Assembly (NCBI GenBank): GCA_030550075.1 | Contig: JAUQQB010000002.1 | Location: forward strand, 1 to 32,694 | Reading direction: 5' to 3' | Length of the DNA stretch: 32,694 nucleotides | Origin: Chloroflexota bacterium | Lineage (GTDB): Bacteria > Chloroflexota > Anaerolineae > Thermoflexales > Thermoflexaceae | In this document: one piece after another, positions 14,713-22,285 of the stretch | Position numbering within the stretch: position 1 is the first letter of the stretch | Layout of the letters: each line of letters opens with the position of its first letter | Position numbers and translations under genes: made by a program | Notes under the pieces: model-generated | Told to the model about the DNA's origin: nothing | The model's input: the letters and a program-made list of their open reading frames with translations, nothing else | The model's database searches: none

Positions 14713-17222
14713 TTCGGGCGGAAGGGCTTCGTAAGGTCTTTGAAACGGTCGTCGCGGTCGAGGAGGTGAACCTGGAAGTTCGGCCCGGCGAGATCGTGGC
14801 CCTGCTGGGCCCCAACGGGGCGGGGAAAACCACCACGGTCCGGATGCTGGCCGCCCTGCTGCGGCCCACTGCGGGTCGGGCCATTGTGGCGGGCTATGAC
14901 ATCGTGGAGCAGCCCCAGGAGGTCCGCCGCCGGGTTGGATTGCTGGCGGAGCTCCCGGGCCTTTACCTGCGGATGACCGGATACGAGTATCTGGCGTTCT
15001 TCGCCGACCTGTATGAGGTCCCCCGGCCCCTTTTCCAGGAGCGGCTGGAGGCCTGGCTGGACCCGCTGGGCCTTCGAGCGGTTCTGGGTCAGCGGATCGC
15101 CACGTATTCCAAGGGGATGCGGCAGAAGCTGGCCCTCCTGCGCGCCTTTCTCCATCAGCCCCCTGTGCTCCTGTTAGACGAGCCCACCTCGGCGATGGAT
15201 CCGGAGAGCGCGCAGGTCGCCCGGGAGATGATCCGATCCTTCTCGGAGAACGGCCATGCGGTTCTGCTCTGCACCCATAACCTCTACGAGGCCGAAGCGC
15301 TGGCGGATCGGATCGCGATCCTCTACCGGGGCCGCATCCTGGTGGAGGGAACCCCGCAGGCCCTGAGGGAGCGCTTCATAGGGCCGCCGGTCTATGAGCT
15401 CCGGCTGGCGGGGTCGGTGGAGGAGGCATGGAGAGCGCTCCCCGAGGGGCTGTCGGTTGTCACCTGGGGGCCGAACTGGATCCGCTATCGCGTTCAGGAT
15501 CCGGAGCGGGAGAATCCCCGGATCCTGAACGCCGTGATCGCCCGCGGGCTCCCGGTGGTCTCCCTGGCGGAAGTTCCCCGTCCGCTCGAGACCGTCTACC
15601 TGCAGATCCTGCGTGGAGGGGCCCCTGGGGATCGTGCTGGGCTGCCGACCATGCAGGGGGAACGTCTCCCTGAGGAGCCACGGCGGATTTCGGCGAGCTC
15701 TCCTCTGAATCCTCCGAGCCCGGAAGCAAACCGCCGCCGCTCCATCGATGGGGGGCGAATTCCGCGCACGCAGGTCGCGTTGTCGAATCTTCTGCGATGG
15801 ATCCGGGGGACATGGGGGGTTTTCCGGCGGGATGTTGTGGACATCCTTCGGGATTGGCGCTTAATCACGCCGCTGTTGCTCCTGCTGTTGATTTTCCCCC
15901 TGCTCTCCCTGTTCTCTGCGGAAGCAGCGACCCGTTATGTGGCGCAGTTCGGGGCGCAGCTGATCAGTGAGCGACTGCTGCCCTTCCTGGCCCTGGCGAC
16001 CGGGTTCCTTCCCCTGACCGTCTGTCTGGTCATTCCCCTGGAGACCTTTGTAGGGGAGAAGGAGCGACGGACCCTGGAGCCGCTGCTGGCTGCTCCGCTG
16101 AGCGATCTGCAGCTTTATCTGGGGAAAGGCGTAGCCGCCCTGGCGATCCCCACCCTCACCTCCGTTCTGGGCGTGTCGATCTATTTTCTGATCCTGATTT
16201 TGCGCGGCGCGTGGTCTTTCGACCTCATCGGGGTGCTTAGTCTTTACAGCATCCTGATCATGCACGCGGTGGTGATGGTCGCGGGAGCCATTGTGATCTC
16301 CACCCAATCCAACAGCGTCCGCGGCGCCAATCTGCTGGCCAGCTTCCTTATCCTTCCCCTCTCCATGCTGTTGATCTTCGAGTCCTCTTTGCTGTTCTGG
16401 GGCAGCTATGGAACGCTGGTGATCGTCCTGTGCATCCTGTTGATCTATGCGATCCTGCTGGTTCGGATGGGGATTGTGCTGTTTAACCGGGAGCAGCTCC
16501 TCAGCGCCGAGTTCGACACCCTGGACCTGAAGGGGATCCTGCGGAGCTTCTGGCGGGCGCTCCGGTATGGAGACCCGGCCCAGCCGATCTCCAGTCCGTG
16601 GGATCACATCGGGCAGCCGATTCGGCGCTCCGCCGGAGCCCTGGGCGTTCTGACGGTGCTGGGGCTTATGGGATGGGGGATCGCCTGGCTATGGCTCCCT
16701 CCCATTGTCGTTTCGCCGGATGAGATCCTCCGCCAGCTTTCATCCGCAGGCCTCTCGCCTCAGCAGGCTTTCGAGGGAGCGGCCTGGCTTCCGTTCACCC
16801 CGGGGTCGATCTTCTTCCACAATCTGAGGGCGCTGGTCATCAACACCCTGATCGGCGTGATCACCATGGGACTGTGGGTCGCTTTTTATCCGGTGGGACT
16901 CATGGGGGTGATCGGCGTGCTCCTGCGAACCCTCTTCACCAGCGACCCCCGACTGGGGATCGCGGGCCTGCTGGCGATCCTGCCCCATGGGATCCTGGAG
17001 TTGCCAGCAGCCGGGCTGGTGCTGGCGGGGGCCCTGCGCCTTGGGCTGACCCCCTTGACGCCTCCTGGCCCGCGGAGCCTGCGGGATCGCCTGGTGCTGG
17101 CCTGGGCGGACTGGGTGAAGCTGTTCCTGATTGCCATCCCCCTTCTCCTCCTGGCCGCCTGGGTAGAAGTCCACGGAACTCCGCGGCTGGTCCTCTGGTG
17201 GCTTGCTGGGATTTCGCGTTGA
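14709..17222 (+). CDS. Fusion of ABC ATPase, ABC-2 permease and SpoIIM-like membrane domain
   Basis: 837 residues in one intact frame. Residues 1-225: ABC ATPase with Walker A GPNGAGKTT (34-42), signature YSKGMRQK (133-140), Walker B VLLLDEPT (153-160) and His190; residues 226-355: substrate-neutral linker, the last part Pro/Arg-rich. Residues about 356-640: ABC-2 type permease half, helices starting with RLITPLLLLLLIF and the motif FVGEKERRTLEPLLAAPLS typical of Na+/drug or lipid exporters of the NatB/CcmB-like type. Residues about 700-837: SpoIIM (DUF95) domain with FHNLRALVINTLIG, LLAILPHGILELPAA and GALRLG. ATPase and permease are usually separate genes and SpoIIM a third, so this is a three-part fusion. 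It starts inside the stop of the CDP-alcohol transferase gene. Function inferred: export or remodelling of an envelope component. Confidence 0.85.
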   Translation: MIRAEGLRKVFETVVAVEEVNLEVRPGEIVALLGPNGAGKTTTVRMLAALLRPTAGRAIVAGYDIVEQPQEVRRRVGLLAELPGLYLRMTGYEYLAFFADLYEVPRPLFQERLEAWLDPLGLRAVLGQRIATYSKGMRQKLALLRAFLHQPPVLLLDEPTSAMDPESAQVAREMIRSFSENGHAVLLCTHNLYEAEALADRIAILYRGRILVEGTPQALRERFIGPPVYELRLAGSVEEAWRALPEGLSVVTWGPNWIRYRVQDPERENPRILNAVIARGLPVVSLAEVPRPLETVYLQILRGGAPGDRAGLPTMQGERLPEEPRRISASSPLNPPSPEANRRRSIDGGRIPRTQVALSNLLRWIRGTWGVFRRDVVDILRDWRLITPLLLLLLIFPLLSLFSAEAATRYVAQFGAQLISERLLPFLALATGFLPLTVCLVIPLETFVGEKERRTLEPLLAAPLSDLQLYLGKGVAALAIPTLTSVLGVSIYFLILILRGAWSFDLIGVLSLYSILIMHAVVMVAGAIVISTQSNSVRGANLLASFLILPLSMLLIFESSLLFWGSYGTLVIVLCILLIYAILLVRMGIVLFNREQLLSAEFDTLDLKGILRSFWRALRYGDPAQPISSPWDHIGQPIRRSAGALGVLTVLGLMGWGIAWLWLPPIVVSPDEILRQLSSAGLSPQQAFEGAAWLPFTPGSIFFHNLRALVINTLIGVITMGLWVAFYPVGLMGVIGVLLRTLFTSDPRLGIAGLLAILPHGILELPAAGLVLAGALRLGLTPLTPPGPRSLRDRLVLAWADWVKLFLIAIPLLLLAAWVEVHGTPRLVLWWLAGISR

Positions 17223-17351
17223 GCGCTTAGCCCGCCGTGGGTCTCCAATTGTCTCTCCCTTGCCGAGGGCTGGAGGCATCGGGGACAAGCAGGAATCAGG
17301 CAGGCCGCTGAGGGGGCTCACCCTCAAGCGGTCCATGTGTAGCATTTGCGT

Positions 17352-18473
17352 TCAGGGCTTGGTCAGTGAGAAGATCCATGGTCCGGGGAGGCGCACCGGA
17401 GGAGCGCCCGGGGCCCTTCGATCCCATCCAATTAGCTCCAGGACCTGGAGGGATCCTGGATCGGAAACGTCGCCGATCCGGCGCTGCTGAAGGAAGAGAA
17501 GATCCGTGCAGGTTCGGGCCCTATCGTTACCAGGGATGGGGATCGCTTCTCCAGAAATCACGTCATTTCGCAGGATCCACCGGGCTGTCGGAGACCACTC
17601 GCGGTTCAGATCCTGCGGAGGGAAGCACACGCGGGCGCGGGCTCCAGATGGCGCGCGAACCCAGCGCATCAGCGTCATCGGGATCCCTTTTGCATGGACC
17701 GTCTGGGGCCGTTCCCAGAGCTGACCAGGTAGGACACGGGCCTGGAAAGTAAAAACAAAAGAGAGGATGGAGCTTTCCGCGGGCGGCGAAACCCGCCAGG
17801 GGACAGATCGGTCAGGCTCAGGCGGAAGCCCTGGGATGCTCTGTTCCGGGATATCGGGCAGCCAGTGGATGGTCAGCTGGAGAGTTCGCGTAACCGGTTG
17901 GGTGACCGGCCAGCCGGGAAGAACCCATGGATCAAAGGCGGCGACGAAAGCGACCTCGCCCGGAGGAAGGGAGAGCCTCAGAATGTCGGAGGAGCCTCGA
18001 ATCCCTTCGCCGCCGATATAGGGAAGCACTCGTCCTTCAGCATCCTGGAGAAAGATCTGATAAGGTTCTCCCCTTGCTGGCAGAGACGTATGAAAGCGAT
18101 AGGCGATGAGGATCACATTGGCATCCGCATAAATCTGCTCCAGGATGGCTGTAATGCCCTCCTGGGTTTCCCGGAGCGCCAGAACCTGGGTTTGATCGCT
18201 CTCCTCGAAAGAGCGAATCAGAGGCAAACGGCTCCACAGATCCAGGGCGTGGATCAGCCCGGTGAAGCTGAACGTGATGAGAACGATCAGGAGAAGGGCC
18301 CACCGCAGCCGGAGGGGGGAACGAGAGCAGGATGGTGAAGCCGATGCAGGAAGCTGGGCCTGAATAGCCGGCCACAGGTCCCGATTCCGGGGCACCCAGG
18401 TCTGGGCGAGCCTCTGCAGGTTCTCACGCAGCCTCCGCTCATCTTCCGCCCACTCATGATCGAAGGGGCTCAT
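17352..18473 (-). CDS. Single-pass membrane protein, likely anti-sigma factor or sensor partner of the ECF sigma
   Basis: 373 residues. An acidic-basic cytoplasmic N-terminus of about 55 residues (EWAEDERRLRENLQRLAQTW) precedes one membrane helix (about 58-76, WALLLIVLITFSFTGLI) and an extracytoplasmic domain of about 290 residues rich in beta strands. The layout, and the position 118 bases behind an ECF sigma gene on the same strand, fit an anti-sigma factor of the DUF4179-like kind, but no zinc anti-sigma motif (HxxxCxxC) is present and I cannot confirm the family. GGAGGG stands nine bases before the ATG. A possible ECF-type promoter lies directly upstream. Confidence 0.6.
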   Translation of the reverse strand: MSPFDHEWAEDERRLRENLQRLAQTWVPRNRDLWPAIQAQLPASASPSCSRSPLRLRWALLLIVLITFSFTGLIHALDLWSRLPLIRSFEESDQTQVLALRETQEGITAILEQIYADANVILIAYRFHTSLPARGEPYQIFLQDAEGRVLPYIGGEGIRGSSDILRLSLPPGEVAFVAAFDPWVLPGWPVTQPVTRTLQLTIHWLPDIPEQSIPGLPPEPDRSVPWRVSPPAESSILSFVFTFQARVLPGQLWERPQTVHAKGIPMTLMRWVRAPSGARARVCFPPQDLNREWSPTARWILRNDVISGEAIPIPGNDRARTCTDLLFLQQRRIGDVSDPGSLQVLELIGWDRRAPGAPPVRLPGPWIFSLTKP

Positions 18474-18508
18474 TCATCCAGTCCCTCCTCTTCTGAGATT
18501 CGGCATCC

Positions 18509-18535
18509 CATACGGGAGTTACGCTGTTAGTTTCC
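18509..18535 (-). promoter_or_regulatory. Possible ECF-sigma-dependent promoter
   Basis: On the minus strand GGAAAC (18530-18535), 15 bases, CGTATG (18509-18514). ECF sigma factors typically read GGAAC and CGT with 15-17 bases between. It lies between the sigma gene and its presumed partner, where autoregulation would be expected. Judged by motif only. Confidence 0.4.
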
Positions 18536-18591
18536 TGTGGGGGTATTGAAGATATGCCATTTTGCCTCATCCCCCCGTGCTTTCAACCGCA

Positions 18592-19155
18592 TCATTCACC
18601 TTGTAATAAATCGCGCAGGCGCTTGCGGGCATCGTGAAGTTGCCACTGGATCGTGCCGGCGGCGCAACCCAGAATTTGGGCGATCGCTTTCACCCCCATG
18701 CCTTCGTAATAGTAAAGAACAAGGATCGCTCGCTGACGTGGAGAGAGAGCTCTCAGTGCCCGTGCAAGACGGGAAAGCTCTTCTTCCTGCTCCACCTGGG
18801 CGGAAGGATCTTCAGTGTGAATGGCGTGCTTCTCCTCCAGGTCTGCAACCAATCCGGCTTCCACGGAGTGTTCATAAGCCTTGTGCCTCGCCCGGCGTAA
18901 GGCTTCATGGATCACGAGGCGGCGAAACCATGGCCAGAAAGGCATGCTCGAGCGGAAGCGATCTCGATAGATCCAGGCGCGCAAGAAAGCTTCCTGCACT
19001 GCATCCTCTGCCTCCATCGGGTCCATTAAGATGAGCGCCGCTACCTGCAGAGCCGAATGCTGATAGCGGCGCACCAGCCAGGCCAAGCCCTCCGGATCTC
19101 CCCGACGCCAGCGCTGAACAGCCTCTTGCTCGCCCTGTGTTTCCATATCGCCCAT
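18592..19155 (-). CDS. ECF-type RNA polymerase sigma factor
   Basis: 187 residues from ATG 19155 (MGDMETQGEQ); a TTG at 19212 would add 19 residues read through a stem-loop and is less likely. Region 2 has DPEGLAWLVRRYQ, then DAVQEAFLRAWIYRDRF and FWPWFRRLVIHEALRRARHK. Region 4 has LSPRQRAILVLYYYEGMGVKAIAQIL and TIQWQLHDARKRLRDLL, a typical helix-turn-helix for -35 recognition. Such sigma factors turn on a small regulon when their anti-sigma partner releases them; the next gene is the candidate partner, and the secreted crystallin-like gene just upstream may belong to the regulon. No good ribosome binding site precedes either start. Confidence 0.88.
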   Translation of the reverse strand: MGDMETQGEQEAVQRWRRGDPEGLAWLVRRYQHSALQVAALILMDPMEAEDAVQEAFLRAWIYRDRFRSSMPFWPWFRRLVIHEALRRARHKAYEHSVEAGLVADLEEKHAIHTEDPSAQVEQEEELSRLARALRALSPRQRAILVLYYYEGMGVKAIAQILGCAAGTIQWQLHDARKRLRDLLQGE

Positions 19156-19171
19156 GTGCCAGGGGTGAATA

Positions 19172-19210
19172 GGGCTGGGGAGGCTGTCTTCGGCGGCCCC
19201 CCCAGCCTCC
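19172..19210. other. Two overlapping, mutually exclusive stem-loops ahead of the sigma gene
   Basis: GGCTGGGG (19173-19180) can pair with CCCCAGCC (19200-19207), or GGAGGCTG (19179-19186) can pair with CAGCCTCC (19203-19210). The two helices share bases, so only one can form. The element lies 17 bases in front of the sigma start and could act as terminator for the preceding gene or as leader structure of the sigma mRNA. No T-run follows on the minus strand. Confidence 0.4.
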
Positions 19211-19283
19211 AAAAATCTTTTCCCAAGCTTCTACAGGGGCAACGAAGTTTTCCCTTCTGCTTGACGGATTCGAATGCGTGGTA

Positions 19284-20030
19284 TTATGGCGTCCATCGTT
19301 CTGATGAGGTCTGATTATCCATCACGCCCATGCTACTGCATGAGCCGCCGCAATCCAGGACCGAGCCTCCAAAGTTAATATGTTCGTAATGATAGTAGTG
19401 ATTACAACCGCTGTAAGAACGGGCTGAGGAAACCCGATCGTTCCATCCAGCAGGCATGGATGAGGCAATGAAATTGGTTCCATCACTGCAGCCTGGCGTG
19501 TGGCTGGTTTCCCAAACCAAGGTGGATCCGGTGAAGTTGGGCCCGTCGTAATCGATTCCAATCACCACATTGCCTTGCATCGGAACAGGCCTCTCTGGTA
19601 AGCCATCCGCCGGATTCCAATCAGGAGGCAACTGAATTGCGCCATCAGTGGCCGCGCCAATCGCCTCCGCAAAGGATTCGAAGCAGCCGACCCATTGAAC
19701 ATGTGAGGAATGTTCTCCAGGCCGAAGCGGCTCGATTTCTACTACACAGTGGTCACCGGATTTCAATGGGGTCTCCAGAAGAGGCTGGTCCCCGGGAGAA
19801 GTCGGAGGGGTTAGGGTGGGAACCGGGATCAGATGCAACCCCTGAAGGGCCTTCTCCAGGCTGGGGAAGCAACGGGGTTGAGAGATTGGGGGCTCAGGCT
19901 GTCCGGGTCGGAAGGGCTGAATGGACACCACACAGGCAATGTCCTCGCGCGCGGCCCACACTCCGCCTGCAATCCCCATCCCCAGCAACAGGATGAGCAC
20001 GTCGATGAGGAGATAAGAGATCCGCCGCAT
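19284..20030 (-). CDS. Secreted protein with C-terminal beta/gamma-crystallin-like module
   Basis: 248 residues from ATG 20030, which has AAGGAGG six bases upstream. RRISYLLIDVLILLLGMGIA is an N-terminal signal or anchor. Two cysteine-containing repeats follow (ACVVSIQPFRPGQ and HCVVEIEPLRPGEHS, about residues 34 and 96), each leading to CFPSLEKAL or CFESFAEAI; this is an internal duplication. The last 95 residues (VVIGIDYDGPNFTGSTLVW, SSARSYSGCNHYYHYEHINFGG, CSSMGVMDNQTSS) have the pattern of a secreted beta/gamma-crystallin or inhibitor-I36-like fold with four or more cysteines, probably in disulphides. Function unknown. It lies directly upstream of the ECF sigma gene on the same strand. 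Confidence 0.65.
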   Translation of the reverse strand: MRRISYLLIDVLILLLGMGIAGGVWAAREDIACVVSIQPFRPGQPEPPISQPRCFPSLEKALQGLHLIPVPTLTPPTSPGDQPLLETPLKSGDHCVVEIEPLRPGEHSSHVQWVGCFESFAEAIGAATDGAIQLPPDWNPADGLPERPVPMQGNVVIGIDYDGPNFTGSTLVWETSHTPGCSDGTNFIASSMPAGWNDRVSSARSYSGCNHYYHYEHINFGGSVLDCGGSCSSMGVMDNQTSSERWTP

Positions 20031-20397
20031 GATCCACCTCCTTCCATTTTTGACTTTTCCTTCCATTACTAAATACCCGCTGAGATCAGAAACGGTTGGG
20101 TGCTTGCCCTCTCAGGTCATAGAGCCGTTTGAGCCAGTCCGCTAGGATAGAGGGCTCAGCTCTCTCTTAAGGGGAACATCGTCCACACTGCGGAGCTTGG
20201 TTCATGCGCGCGGGGTGGTAATATCGTTCTTTTGTCCGCGAGCAGGTAACAGTGAAGGGGACACGGGTGATAGGCGGGGAGGTTGTGAGCGTAAGACGGG
20301 ATAGGATCTTTGGGGATGCGGAGGCTGGGATCTGATCTGTGGTTGGATGGAGTTACTGTCCGCGTGGGACATGACAAAGTATGCGACTTCCGACCTT
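20031..20397. other. Intergenic region without recognisable gene
   Basis: Lies between the T component gene (ending at 20398) and the secreted crystallin-like gene (starting at 20030), both on the minus strand. It should hold the promoter of the latter; GTATTTAGTAAT near 20060-20075 is a possible -10 area without a convincing -35. No RNA gene, strong hairpin or credible ORF seen. Confidence 0.5.
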
Positions 20398-21243
20398 TCA
20401 CGGTGTCCAGAACCGGCCGATGCCCAGAGCCGCCGCAGTCATGGACCCAAAGAACAGCCCGGCGCTGAGTCCCAGCAGGACAAAGTCGTGCCGGCGGAAG
20501 CGCAGCTCGGTGACCCACGTCCGCCGCCCCACCCCGAAGGCCCGCAGATCCATCGCGTCGATGATGTCCTCCGCCATCATCAGGGCGTGAAGGGTCACCG
20601 GCACTACCAGCGGGGCGAGGCGACGGATCTGAGCCAGAGGGCCGCCGCGGATGTTTTCCAGCTCATATCCTCGAGCCCGCTGGGCATCCATTGTCTGCAT
20701 GGCATCCCGGCCCAGCGTGGGGATGAAGCGAAACGCCAGATCCATGGCATAGGCGATCTTGTCCGGCAACCCCAGCCCCCGGAAGACCACGCCATACTGG
20801 GTGGGATCCAGCGTGTAAGGGATCAGGATGGCCGCCGTGATCACCGTCCCCATGCGGCACAGCTGGCTGAAGGCGAAGAACATCCGTTCCACCGTGATGT
20901 TCACCGCCGGGGTCCACCCCAGCACCGTCACGGGGAGCGCGAGGCGGGCCAGCAGCCGCTCCGTTTGATACACCTCGAAGCCGCCCCGGCCGGTGAGGAA
21001 GGTGATGGTGACAAACACCACCGCGACGAAACCGGTGAAGAGCCATGCCCGGTGGGTCTCCCGCCAGGTCAGTCGGTTCAACCGGAAATAAAGGAGGGCC
21101 ATCGCCCACAGGCCCGCCAGCACCCGCACATCCCAGAAGAAGAGCGTGGAAAGCATCAGGGAAAGGGCGAAGAGCAGGCGGGCCCGTGGATCGAAGGCTT
21201 CCAGGAAACTCCCACGCCGCCGGTAGGGCCATGTCACCAGCAC
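20398..21243 (-). CDS. ecfT: ECF transporter T component (EcfT)
   Basis: 281 residues from GTG 21243, chosen because GGAGG lies nine bases before it; the open frame continues upstream into the S component gene without a credible start. Begins VLVTWPYRRRGSFLEAFDPRARLLFAL, with the EcfT DPR motif, followed by five to six membrane helices. The cytoplasmic coupling helices carry the two short arginine motifs QRARGYELE and DLRAFGVGRRTW that contact the ATPases. EcfT is the scaffold joining the S component to the ATPase pair. Gene order ATPase, S, T with 28 bases to the S gene indicates one operon dedicated to one substrate. Confidence 0.88.
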   Translation of the reverse strand: MLVTWPYRRRGSFLEAFDPRARLLFALSLMLSTLFFWDVRVLAGLWAMALLYFRLNRLTWRETHRAWLFTGFVAVVFVTITFLTGRGGFEVYQTERLLARLALPVTVLGWTPAVNITVERMFFAFSQLCRMGTVITAAILIPYTLDPTQYGVVFRGLGLPDKIAYAMDLAFRFIPTLGRDAMQTMDAQRARGYELENIRGGPLAQIRRLAPLVVPVTLHALMMAEDIIDAMDLRAFGVGRRTWVTELRFRRHDFVLLGLSAGLFFGSMTAAALGIGRFWTP

Positions 21244-21271
21244 GAGGTGGTTCCTCCAGGGGTGATCGGGA

Positions 21272-22174
21272 TCACGCGACCCCGGCGCCCCGCCCCAGTT
21301 GCTGCTGGAGGGCGTTATAGGCTCCGACCAGCAACGGGGTGAGGATGGCAGCGTGGAGGATGTTCGGGCCTGCGGCGGGCACGAATTCCCCGAGCAAGGC
21401 CACCGCCGGCGGGTAGCCGTTGATCCAGATGTCGGCGATGGCTGCGAATCCAATGCCCACGATGTTGGCCACCGCGCCCCAGACGATCACCGAGGCCAGG
21501 GCGATGTTCGAGCCCAGGGCGAACCGGAGGGCCACCACCAGGATCGCCCCGATCAGGGGCACCCAGCGCATCAACGGGCTAAGGGGACCGCCAAAGAAGG
21601 GGCTTTCGATCTCGGTGGTCAATGCCCACAGGCTCAGGGCCACCCCCACAGCGGCCACAATCCCGGTGAGGAGGTTCAGGGCCCGCTCCCGCCCCAGGAT
21701 CACCGGCAGACCGGCCACCAGCCCGACCAGGCCGTTCCCAACATCCCAGGCGGGGAACACCCCCCAGCCGGTGAGGAAGTCCCCCAGGATATTGCCCACC
21801 GCGCCTGTGAAGAAGCCTACCGCTGGGCCGAACACATAGCCGAAGAAGACAGGGAAGACAATCGCCGGGCGCAGCGCCACCTGGCTCACCGAGGGGACTA
21901 CGAAGACAGTGCCATTAAACAGATAAGAGAACACGCCATAGAGGGCGGCCCCGATGGCCATATACACAACTTCCCGGGTGCCGATCTGCCAAGCCGGGTG
22001 ATCCGCGGTGGCGAAGTAAACGATGTAGACCAGGACCGCGCCGATGGCCACCCAGAGCAGCCAGCCGAAGCCCTGGAGCCGCGCTCCCGATGGCCCGGTC
22101 ATCAGGCTGGCCAACCCCATCAGCAACACAACCACGATCAGCAAAATCAACCAGGTAAAGGCCCTGCGTGCCAT
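21272..22174 (-). CDS. ECF transporter S component (substrate-binding membrane protein)
   Basis: 300 residues from ATG 22174 with GGAGGGAGCC in front. Strongly hydrophobic, about eight or nine helices. The central part YVFGPAVGFFTGAVGNILGDFL and GWGVFPAWDVGNGLVGLVAGL is the conserved core of ECF S components, where the alanine/glycine-rich first helix docks on EcfT. The N-terminal helix pair (residues 5-60) and a C-terminal helix pair lengthen it beyond the usual 180-200 residues of RibU or ThiT. The substrate cannot be told from sequence; vitamins and transition metals are the usual cargo. A strong stem-loop stands between it and the ATPase gene. Confidence 0.8.
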   Translation of the reverse strand: MARRAFTWLILLIVVVLLMGLASLMTGPSGARLQGFGWLLWVAIGAVLVYIVYFATADHPAWQIGTREVVYMAIGAALYGVFSYLFNGTVFVVPSVSQVALRPAIVFPVFFGYVFGPAVGFFTGAVGNILGDFLTGWGVFPAWDVGNGLVGLVAGLPVILGRERALNLLTGIVAAVGVALSLWALTTEIESPFFGGPLSPLMRWVPLIGAILVVALRFALGSNIALASVIVWGAVANIVGIGFAAIADIWINGYPPAVALLGEFVPAAGPNILHAAILTPLLVGAYNALQQQLGRGAGVA

Positions 22175-22227
22175 GGCTCCCTCCACGCGGAAAGATGGAT
22201 TGCTTGCTCTGTTGCAAACAGGAGGCT

Positions 22228-22272
22228 TTCGGATGTGGGGCGGCCAGTTTCGCTGGCCGCCCCACATCCGAA
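22228..22272. other. Perfect 20-bp stem-loop with 5-nt loop inside the ECF transporter operon
   Basis: Arms 22228-22247 and 22253-22272 are exact reverse complements; the loop is TTTCG (CGAAA on the transcribed minus strand), as in the element at 1331-1375 although the arms differ. It begins 13 bases behind the ATPase stop and ends about 50 bases before the S component start. No T-run follows, so partial termination, mRNA processing or protection of the ATPase message are more likely than full termination. Confidence 0.6.
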
Positions 22273-22285
22273 CTTCATTTCAATT

